Under the pieces are notes generated by a model. The model ran no database searches and had not been told where the DNA came from. It worked only from the letters and a program-made list of their open reading frames with translations. From an uncultured Bacteroidota bacterium (GTDB taxonomy: Bacteria > Bacteroidota > Bacteroidia > Chitinophagales > Chitinophagaceae): a stretch of DNA of 7,589 nt. The translations under genes and the position numbers were made by a program. The stretch spans positions 1-7,589 of the forward strand of contig CAINOM010000516.1 of assembly GCA_903851455.1 (NCBI GenBank), given 5' to 3'. Below are positions 1 to 5,727 of this stretch, in pieces (the first letter of the stretch is position 1; each line of letters opens with the position of its first letter).

Positions 1-457
1 CGTAGTAAACGTGAACACCGGCATCATCAATACAGTAGCAGGCACAGGCTCTATGGGCTACGGCGGAGATGGTGGTCTTGCGATCGCAGCCACGCTGAAT
101 CAGCCCGAGGGCGTTTGGCAGGATGCAGCAGGAGCTATCTATATTGCAGACCAGGGCAATGCTGTTATCCGCAAGATCACCGGATCGGCTTATAAGACAA
201 CCGGCGCAAATACGCTGGCTGAAAACAACGTAACCATCTTCCCTAATCCATCTGCAGGTACATTTACTGTTCAGACAGGTACACTTCCTGATAATGGATC
301 GGTTCAAGTTTACAACGTTGTGGGACAACTGGTATTTTCTACTGCTATCGACCAGCAGCAGACTACGATCAGCTTAAACCAGCCTGCAGGCGCTTATTCA
401 GTAATTGTGAAAACAGCTACCGGCAGCACTACTCAAAAAGTAACCATTGCTAAATAA
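1..457 (+). CDS. NHL-repeat secreted protein with T9SS type A sorting domain, 3' end only
   Basis: This is the C-terminal part of a larger gene. The frame is open to the left edge (first full codon at position 2), so the GTG at 11 is not a true start. The visible part begins in an NHL blade (motif TGIINTVAGTGSMGYGGDGG), continues through a last repeat with the typical NxxGxxYIAD and NAVIRKI strands (about 107-182), then a short linker. It ends in a T9SS type A sorting domain with FPNPSAG at 239-259, the VYNVVGQLV strand, an L..PAGAYSV strand and the terminal KVTIAK. NHL repeats build beta-propellers used for binding. The sorting domain sends the protein through the type IX system to the outside, where the tail is normally cleaved and the protein anchored or released. 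What it binds cannot be told from this fragment. It is paralogous to the next gene. No cysteine is present in the visible part. Family assignment is firm; the specific role is unknown. Confidence 0.9.
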   Translation, partial: VVNVNTGIINTVAGTGSMGYGGDGGLAIAATLNQPEGVWQDAAGAIYIADQGNAVIRKITGSAYKTTGANTLAENNVTIFPNPSAGTFTVQTGTLPDNGSVQVYNVVGQLVFSTAIDQQQTTISLNQPAGAYSVIVKTATGSTTQKVTIAK

Positions 458-477
458 TATTTTCTTCTGTCATTTTG

Positions 478-511
478 CGAAATGCTCCTTTACGGAGCAT
501 TTCGTATTTTT
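478..511 (+). terminator. Rho-independent terminator after the first NHL gene
   Basis: A perfect 11-bp inverted repeat (CGAAATGCTCC at 478-488, GGAGCATTTCG at 494-504) encloses a 5-nt loop and is followed by a T-rich run at 505-511. It begins 20 nt after the stop codon at 455-457. The T-run lies only on the right side, so it works for plus-strand transcription. This makes co-transcription of the two NHL genes unlikely and argues against an upstream TTG start at 475 for the next gene, since that extension would run through the hairpin. Confidence 0.85.
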
Positions 512-512
512 G
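505..512 (+). promoter_or_regulatory. Possible Bacteroidota -7 element for the second NHL gene
   Basis: TATTTTTG matches the Bacteroidota -7 consensus TAnnTTTG exactly. It lies 16 nt upstream of the ATG at 529, which would give a very short leader. No good TTTG/TTG -33 element sits at the expected 19-20 nt spacing (481-484 reads AATG); the nearest, TTTG at 474-477, is 27 nt away. The same bases are the T-run of the terminator, so the match could be a by-product. A TATAAT at 514-519 is also present but is not the usual signal in this phylum. Confidence 0.3.
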
Positions 513-528
513 GTATAATGCAGGTTTT

Positions 529-1881
529 ATGAAACGCGCTGCTTTTCTCATATCGCTCATATTTGTTCTTGGCTGCCGCATTTACAATGCGGACGCGCAA
601 GGCATCATTACTACAATAGCCGGAGACTCGATCACACAATATATAGGTGTGGGCAGCCCGGCAACGGCATACTCCCTGGCACAGCCGGCGGCTATTTGCG
701 CAGATAAAAAAGGGAAAGTGTATGTAGCCAATTATGCCGACAACCTCATCATGACCGTATACCACGACACGCTAAAAACCATAGTGGGCGATACATCTGG
801 TTCCAGTGATGCAGGAGACGGATACCGCGCGGATTCGGCGCTGTTGAGAAACCCGGATGGTCTTTGCCTGGATACAGCGGGCAACCTTTACATATCAGAG
901 TGGTACAACGATGTGATACGCAAAGTAGATGTGCACACTGGTATCATCACCACTATCTGTGGCATATCCGGTGGTGGATTTGGCGGAGATGGATTCCCCG
1001 CCACACTGGCCCTGCTCAATCATCCGCATGGAATATGCACGGATATAGCAGGCAATGTGTATGTCGCAGACTATAACAACCAAAGGATCCGGAAGATAAC
1101 CGTGGCCACAGGGCTCATCAGCACCGTGGCAGGCAGCGGCACAACCGGCTATGATGGCGATTTTGGTGCCGCAACGGCAGCCTCACTCTCTTATCCCAAT
1201 AGCGTTTGTGCGGATACAGCAGGCAACATTTATTTTGCAGAAACAGGCAACCACACCATCAGGCGGATAGATGCGGCAACGGGCATCATAACAACTGTTG
1301 CCGGCACCGGCACTGCCGGGTATAGTGTAAACGGAACGCCGGCAACCACTGCGCAGCTCAGTGAGCCTAATGCGGTGTATGCCGACAAATATGGCTACAT
1401 CTACATTTCCGATTATGGTAATAACATAGTGCGTGCGATCACCCCGGGCGGGCTTATTTTCACAATAGCCGGCAATGGCTATTATGGCTATAGCGGTGAT
1501 GGCGGCCCGCCTCTTGGGGCATCGTTCCGCGGCCCCACGGCGGTCTGTACAGATGATTCCGGCTATATCTATATCACGGATGGTATGAACTCAGTGATCA
1601 GAAAAATGAGCCCGGTTATCCAGTTGAATGTAGGTGTGAAAGACATAACCAGGCCAGCATTCGATATTTTCCCAAACCCGTCCAGAGGCAGGTTCACTAT
1701 CACTCCAGGCCAAGCAGGAACGGCAAATGTGTATGTCATCAATACCCTCGGCCAATGCGTTTGCAACGTAACAGCGAAAGGCACATCCTCATTAGACCTT
1801 TCATGTTACCCCCCGGGTGTCTATTATATAAAATACGTTACGCAGCATGGCGAGGCCATCCAAAAATTAGTTATCTACTAA
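529..1881 (+). CDS. Secreted six-bladed NHL-repeat propeller protein with T9SS type A sorting domain
   Basis: A complete 450-residue protein. The ATG at 529 is chosen because it directly precedes a signal peptide (KR, then a hydrophobic stretch to about residue 15, with a likely signal peptidase I site after NADA, residues 20-23). Six NHL repeats follow with a 56-57 residue period. The position just before the conserved Asp or residue pair (xxCxD) falls at residues 57, 113, 170, 227, 284 and 340. Each repeat shows the (A/T)GNxYxAD and NxxIRKI strands and a GxIxTIAGxG turn, as expected for a six-bladed beta-propeller. The N-terminal GIITTIAG strand (25-32) can close the ring. Residues about 378-450 are a T9SS type A sorting domain (FPNPSRG, VYVINTLGQ, PPGVYYI, KLVIY). 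The protein should be exported by Sec, passed across the outer membrane by T9SS, and displayed or released; the ligand is unknown. Five of six repeats carry Cys at the same position. A lipobox-like VLGC at residues 13-16 makes lipidation a minor alternative. The preceding terminator suggests its own promoter. Confidence 0.93.
   Translation: MKRAAFLISLIFVLGCRIYNADAQGIITTIAGDSITQYIGVGSPATAYSLAQPAAICADKKGKVYVANYADNLIMTVYHDTLKTIVGDTSGSSDAGDGYRADSALLRNPDGLCLDTAGNLYISEWYNDVIRKVDVHTGIITTICGISGGGFGGDGFPATLALLNHPHGICTDIAGNVYVADYNNQRIRKITVATGLISTVAGSGTTGYDGDFGAATAASLSYPNSVCADTAGNIYFAETGNHTIRRIDAATGIITTVAGTGTAGYSVNGTPATTAQLSEPNAVYADKYGYIYISDYGNNIVRAITPGGLIFTIAGNGYYGYSGDGGPPLGASFRGPTAVCTDDSGYIYITDGMNSVIRKMSPVIQLNVGVKDITRPAFDIFPNPSRGRFTITPGQAGTANVYVINTLGQCVCNVTAKGTSSLDLSCYPPGVYYIKYVTQHGEAIQKLVIY
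685..1605 (+). repeat. Six NHL repeats encoded in tandem, about 168-171 nt each
   Basis: The coding sequence repeats with a unit of 56-57 codons. Equivalent codons lie at 697, 865, 1036, 1207, 1378 and 1546. Similarity is visible in the DNA as well: GGATACAGCGGGCAAC near 870, GGATATAGCAGGCAAT near 1041 and GGATACAGCAGGCAAC near 1212 are nearly identical. Repeats 2, 3 and 4 are closest to each other, pointing to internal duplication. Repeat 1 is the most diverged, and repeats 5 and 6 have tyrosine-rich turns. Confidence 0.85.
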
Positions 1882-1895
1882 ATTCTGTTTACGAC

Positions 1896-2876
1896 TTACG
1901 AAGAGAGTACCCTGATCATTTCCAGCATATCAATGTTCACACAGTTGCCATCTTTTACGATCTCGGAGAAAGGCGTAAAGACCACCTGGTCATTTACAAC
2001 TCCAGCCATTACCTGCGTATTACCGGCCACCAGGGCATTCACGGCAGCATAGCCCAGGCGGCTCGCCAGCACACGATCTGCCTGGCTGGGCGCTCCACCC
2101 CGCTGAATATGCCCAAGGACACAAGCCCTTACATCAAGCTGAGGAAAACGGGCTATGATCCGGTCTGATACTTCTTTGGCGCCACCAAGTTTCTCATGCT
2201 CTGACACTACCAGGATGTGAACTGTCTTCTTGCGGCGTTCGTCATAATCTATCCTGTCCAGCACATCGTTAATATCTTGTGTTTGTTCCGGTATCAGTAT
2301 GTCCTCCGCGCCGCAGGCTATTCCGCTATATAGGGCTATGTAGCCGGCATCTCTGCCCATTACCTCTACTACGAATAAGCGGTCGTGGGCTTCTGCAGTA
2401 TCCCTTATTTTGTCTATTGCTTCAACCGCGGTGTTTACGGCGGTATCAAACCCAATAGTGAAGTCGGTGCCTTTCAGATCTTTATCAATTGTGCCGGGTA
2501 TACCCACTGCCGGGATCGTATATTGTTCAAAAAAGTGCGCAGCGCCCCGGAATGTTCCATCACCACCTATCAGCACCAGGCCTTCTATATTATGTTTCTT
2601 AAGCTGGTCGTAAGCTTTAGCAAGACCAGCATCGGTCATAAACTCTTTGCTACGAGCCGTTTTCAGGATGGTGCCGCCCCGTTGTATGATGTTCGAGACA
2701 TCTGTGGTCTGCATCCTGAAAATATCACCCTCTATCATACCCTGGTAGCCGCGACGTATACCGAAAATCTCCAGGCCATGGTAAACGCCGGTGCGCACCA
2801 CTGCCCTTATCGCAGCATTCATGCCGGGACTATCGCCGCCTGAAGTGAGTATGCCTATATTTTTTATTGTGCTCAT
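1896..2876 (-). CDS. pfkA: ATP-dependent 6-phosphofructokinase
   Basis: A complete 326-residue enzyme, close to the usual bacterial PfkA length of about 320. It phosphorylates fructose 6-phosphate to fructose 1,6-bisphosphate in the cytoplasm, the committed step of glycolysis. Visible motifs in order: the ATP loop TSGGDSPGMNAAIR (11-24); RGGT (66-69); GGDGTFRGA (104-112), where Gly after GGD marks an ATP rather than pyrophosphate enzyme; the catalytic PGTIDKD (127-133) with base Asp131; substrate-binding Arg166 and MGR (173-175); Glu226 in SEHE; and GHIQRGG (255-261). Lys132 stands where Asn is almost always found (Asn128 in E. coli). The start at 2876 gives the normal short N-terminus (MSTIKNIGILTSGG). 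The gene ends 14 nt from the convergent NHL gene and is divergent from the TPR gene across 74 nt. No convincing promoter was found in that gap for this strand. Confidence 0.97.
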   Translation of the reverse strand: MSTIKNIGILTSGGDSPGMNAAIRAVVRTGVYHGLEIFGIRRGYQGMIEGDIFRMQTTDVSNIIQRGGTILKTARSKEFMTDAGLAKAYDQLKKHNIEGLVLIGGDGTFRGAAHFFEQYTIPAVGIPGTIDKDLKGTDFTIGFDTAVNTAVEAIDKIRDTAEAHDRLFVVEVMGRDAGYIALYSGIACGAEDILIPEQTQDINDVLDRIDYDERRKKTVHILVVSEHEKLGGAKEVSDRIIARFPQLDVRACVLGHIQRGGAPSQADRVLASRLGYAAVNALVAGNTQVMAGVVNDQVVFTPFSEIVKDGNCVNIDMLEMIRVLSS

Positions 2877-2950
2877 AAGTTTGGTTATCTAAGTTACGGA
2901 AACAGCTCTAATGTTTTGTAGTTTTACCAACGCTTAGCGGAACAATAACC

Positions 2951-4072
2951 ATGCCTCAACCGTTGAAAATACTGCTCATTTGCCTGCTACTACCATGCTA
3001 CGTATCATACGCGCAAGGTGATTGGCCCTCGCCGGAAGTAGAGCAGATGTACCACCATGCACAACAGTACACTGCGTCAGGGAATTACAAAGATGCTATT
3101 ATCACCTACCGCCAGGCAATGCTATTGGCGCCTAAAAAGGCGGAGCTTAAGCTGGGTCTCGGCGATGCACTCTATTTATCCCGCGATTTTGATAATGCGA
3201 TAAAAACGCTCAGGCCACTCATAGACTCAAAGGATGCCAGTGAGCAGACATATGGATTGTTAGCAACATGCCAGGCCTCAACAAGAGACATGAAGGCTGC
3301 GCATGCTACGCTCAGAAAAGGGCTTGAAAAGTTTCCGGCTTCCGGCTTGTTGCACCACGAATCGGGCAGCCTCTATGCGACCGAACATGAAAATGAAACG
3401 GCCCTAAGCGAATGGCTTGCCGGCATTCAAAAAGACCCGGGCTACCCGCCAAACTATTACGATGCGGCACGGAGTTACCTTCGCTCCGATGATGTGATGT
3501 GGGGGCTGATTTATGCAGAGATATACCTGGATATGGCACAAGACACGTCCGGAGAACAAGAGCTAAAGAAAATGTTGTTCACAGGTTACAAAACTATGTT
3601 TGATCATATTGCCACAAACGACCGGGCAAGCAGCAGAAAGACCAAGAGACCAGCCCGTTCGAACCGATACCTTAGCAATACAGCACAGGACATTCATTTA
3701 CACGACACCTATTATATTGGCCCTTTTATAGACGCAGTGAAGGAAACATTTCTCTCGCTCACCCCGGTAGTCAGTAATGGCATCACTACTGAGAACCTTA
3801 CAATGGTGCGCACACGTTTTCTTCTTTCATGGCTTCCCAGGTACGGGAAGTTCTACCCCTTTTTGTTGTTCACCTACCAGGACTACCTTATAAGGAACGG
3901 GCTTTTTGACATATATAACGAATGGCTCTTTGGAAAAGCGGAAAGCATAACAGAATACAAAGCATGGAACGAGTTCCACCCCGTAGAAATGAATCTCTTT
4001 CTTGATAAGAGAAAAGAACTTCCCTTCCGCCCGGCGGCTACGGACTTTTACAATGAGGGCACCAAACAGTAG
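2951..4072 (+). CDS. Secreted TPR protein of unknown function
   Basis: A complete 373-residue protein. It starts with a signal peptide (K6, a hydrophobic core ILLICLLLPCYVSY, likely cut near YAQ|GD at residue 22), so it should act in the periplasm or at the envelope. Residues about 30-200 form tandem tetratricopeptide repeats. Units start near residues 33, 67, 100, 134 and 167; the first is clearest (alanine and tyrosine at TPR positions, GNYKDAIITYRQAMLLAPK ending in Pro). TPRs make a helical solenoid that holds partner proteins. The C-terminal half (about 245-360) is not TPR. It is rich in Tyr, Phe and Trp, looks alpha-helical and globular, and I cannot assign it a family. A basic linker (SRKTKRPARSNR, 228-239) joins the two halves. 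The start is the ATG that gives the signal peptide; the leader has little Shine-Dalgarno. The gene is divergent from pfkA, with 117 nt before the next gene, which has its own promoter candidate. Confidence 0.88.
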   Translation: MPQPLKILLICLLLPCYVSYAQGDWPSPEVEQMYHHAQQYTASGNYKDAIITYRQAMLLAPKKAELKLGLGDALYLSRDFDNAIKTLRPLIDSKDASEQTYGLLATCQASTRDMKAAHATLRKGLEKFPASGLLHHESGSLYATEHENETALSEWLAGIQKDPGYPPNYYDAARSYLRSDDVMWGLIYAEIYLDMAQDTSGEQELKKMLFTGYKTMFDHIATNDRASSRKTKRPARSNRYLSNTAQDIHLHDTYYIGPFIDAVKETFLSLTPVVSNGITTENLTMVRTRFLLSWLPRYGKFYPFLLFTYQDYLIRNGLFDIYNEWLFGKAESITEYKAWNEFHPVEMNLFLDKRKELPFRPAATDFYNEGTKQ

Positions 4073-4125
4073 TTTTTACCCTGGTGGGCGCCTATAAAAA
4101 AATAAACGTTAAAATGTAGCAGCCA

Positions 4126-4157
4126 TTCGTATTAAGGCGGCAAATAAACTATTTTTG
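4126..4157 (+). promoter_or_regulatory. Predicted Bacteroidota-type promoter for the SurA-like gene
   Basis: TATTTTTG at 4150-4157 matches the Bacteroidota -7 consensus TAnnTTTG in full. TTCG at 4126-4129, one base off the -33 TTTG, precedes it with a 20-nt spacer. Transcription would begin near 4163-4165, giving a leader of about 25 nt that is AT-rich and lacks a clear Shine-Dalgarno, as is common in this phylum. This is the best promoter match in the window. Confidence 0.55.
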
Positions 4158-4189
4158 TCACTTCACATTTTTATATTTTTCTATATCTC

Positions 4190-5584
4190 ATGGGTTTGGG
4201 CAGTATCAGTATCGCGTCTCGTTGGGCAAAAGCCAGCCTTTTAATAGCATTCCTTTGCGTTGGGTTCTCCGTATGTGCACAGGAAAGCGCAGACAAGATC
4301 ATAGGAATAGTAGGCCGCAACCGCATCATCCTGCAGTCTGATCTTGAGGTGCAGGTAGCACAGGCCAAGCAGCAGGACCCTAAGTTCAACGACTCTACAA
4401 AATGCGTTATCCTGCAGCAGATGATCATCCAGAAGATACTGATGGAGCAGTCTGAGCGGGACAGTGTACGTATAACAGACGAAGACGTAGAAGGCCAGCT
4501 GGATAACCGCCTGCGTTACTTTACGCAGCTATATGGCTCAAAAGAGAAGCTGGAAGAGGTTTCCGGCAAAACGATCTACCAACTGAAAGAAGAATACCGT
4601 GATGTGATCCGCGAGCAGATGCTGGCAGAAAAAGTACAGGGCACGATACTGGAGAACGTTAAGATAACCCCTGCCGAAGTAGAGACTTTCTTTAAAAAGA
4701 TACCCGTGGATAGTCTGCCGTTCTTCCCTGCAACCGTGGAAGTGGGCCAGATAGTTATTGACCCACCGGTGAGCCCGGAAATGAACGACTATGCCCGCCA
4801 GAAACTGGAAGGCATACGCCAGGAGATCGTAGATGGTAAAAAGACCTTCGAGATGGCGGCAGGTTTTTACAGCGAGGACCCCGGAAGCCGCGACAATGGC
4901 GGCAGGTATGACGGTGTTACGCGTACCGGCCCATGGGCTGCTGAGTTTGTAGCCGCCGCATTCAGGCTGCAGAACGGTGAGATATCCCCCATCGTAAAAA
5001 CCAAATTCGGCTACCACATCATCCAGATGATCAACCGTAAGGGCGACGAAGCCGACATCAGGCACATACTTATCAAGCCGGAGATACTATCCGGTGATTT
5101 TAAGAAAGCGCTGGAAAAGCTGGACAGTATACATACCATCCTGGTGTCGGGCAAAATGCCCTTCCCTGAAGCGGTAGGTAAGTTCTCTACCGATGAGGCT
5201 GCAAAGCGCACCGGCGGTATGATCGCCGACCCCAATACCGGCAATACCGAACTGGACATGACCAAGCTGGATCCCGGAATGGTGCTGATGCTGGACAGCA
5301 TGAAGCAAGGCCAGTACTCTGCGCCTCATGTGTTCCTCACCGACCAACGCGAACGCTCCTGCCGCATTGTCTATCTGAAAACACGCACATCTCCGCACAA
5401 GGCCAACCTGAGAGATGACTATGGCAAGATACAGGAGGTAGCACTGGCGCAGAAGAAGGCCCAGAAAATGCAAAACTGGGTGACGTCTAAATTACCTACG
5501 TTCTACCTGAAAATAGCACCTGAATACCAGACCTGCCCTACGCTGAAAATGTGGGTAGATAAGATAGAGGCTGCGAATAAATAG
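4190..5584 (+). CDS. SurA-like periplasmic chaperone with two parvulin (PpiC) rotamase domains
   Basis: A complete 464-residue protein with the SurA architecture (E. coli SurA is about 430). Residues 1-30 form a signal peptide (R11, K14, a hydrophobic core, cut near VCA|QE). Residues about 34-165 match the SurA N-terminal chaperone region: DKIIGIVGRNRIILQSDLE, then helices with LQQMIIQKILMEQ and the LAEK helix. The first PpiC domain (about 182-283) has the FSEDPGS-like FYSEDPGSRDNGG, the F..A.F.L..GEIS.IVKTKFGYHII signature and His276. The second (about 288-396) has RHILIKPEI, TGGMIADP and QGQYSAPH. The tail (397-464) is helical and may pack back on the N-terminal part, as in SurA. The family helps outer-membrane proteins fold and cross the periplasm. 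In domain 1 the first-strand His is Gln187; in domain 2 the last His is replaced (RSCRIVYL), so isomerase activity may be weak. It is monocistronic by context. I do not assign the symbol surA because Bacteroidota often carry several such paralogues. Confidence 0.92.
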   Translation: MGLGSISIASRWAKASLLIAFLCVGFSVCAQESADKIIGIVGRNRIILQSDLEVQVAQAKQQDPKFNDSTKCVILQQMIIQKILMEQSERDSVRITDEDVEGQLDNRLRYFTQLYGSKEKLEEVSGKTIYQLKEEYRDVIREQMLAEKVQGTILENVKITPAEVETFFKKIPVDSLPFFPATVEVGQIVIDPPVSPEMNDYARQKLEGIRQEIVDGKKTFEMAAGFYSEDPGSRDNGGRYDGVTRTGPWAAEFVAAAFRLQNGEISPIVKTKFGYHIIQMINRKGDEADIRHILIKPEILSGDFKKALEKLDSIHTILVSGKMPFPEAVGKFSTDEAAKRTGGMIADPNTGNTELDMTKLDPGMVLMLDSMKQGQYSAPHVFLTDQRERSCRIVYLKTRTSPHKANLRDDYGKIQEVALAQKKAQKMQNWVTSKLPTFYLKIAPEYQTCPTLKMWVDKIEAANK

Positions 5585-5623
5585 CTCCTTACCGTCCCTG
5601 ACCCGGTTTTGATACTGAACATT

Positions 5624-5640
5624 CGATACCTTCGGCATCG
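5624..5640. other. Hairpin in the convergent gap, left
   Basis: CGATACC (5624-5630) pairs with GGCATCG (5634-5640) apart from one A-C mismatch, around a 3-nt loop. A run of seven T lies at 5654-5660, but 13 nt beyond the stem, further than in a standard terminator. It could still end the SurA-like transcript, which stops at 5584. No separate function can be assigned. Confidence 0.35.
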
Positions 5641-5670
5641 CGCTTTCGTAGTGTTTTTTTACTATAGACA

Positions 5671-5691
5671 TTTGATCCTTTCGGGATCAAA
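5671..5691. other. Hairpin in the convergent gap, right
   Basis: A perfect 8-bp inverted repeat, TTTGATCC (5671-5678) and GGATCAAA (5684-5691), encloses the loop TTTCG. It sits between the 3' ends of the SurA-like gene and the nnr gene. No T-run follows on either strand, so it is not a classical terminator. It may act as a transcript-end stabiliser or processing structure for one or both mRNAs; that role is inferred from position only. Confidence 0.45.
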
Positions 5692-5727
5692 TCCGGTCGG
5701 AAAAACAAAATGAATTTTCCAGGAATG

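Noticed and set aside
11..13. GTG as a real start for the first NHL protein
   Set aside because: The frame is open upstream to the edge and the visible part begins in the middle of an NHL blade with no signal peptide.
475..528. TTG at 475 as start of the complete NHL gene (18 extra residues)
   Set aside because: The extension is encoded by the terminator hairpin, and the ATG at 529 directly begins a signal peptide.
1755..2168. 137-codon plus-strand frame over the NHL/pfkA junction
   Set aside because: It overlaps the sorting domain and antisense pfkA, both of which are clear, and shows no motif of its own.
2385..2843. 152-codon plus-strand frame inside pfkA
   Set aside because: It is antisense to conserved PfkA catalytic motifs and has no recognisable features.
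2876..2883. TAAGTTTG as a promoter for the TPR gene
   Set aside because: It matches TAnnTTTG but overlaps the pfkA start codon, lacks a -33 element at the right spacing and is 67 nt from the TPR start.
4538..5065. 175-codon minus-strand frame inside the SurA-like gene
   Set aside because: It is antisense to well-matched SurA/PpiC sequence; its length follows from the codon bias of the real gene.
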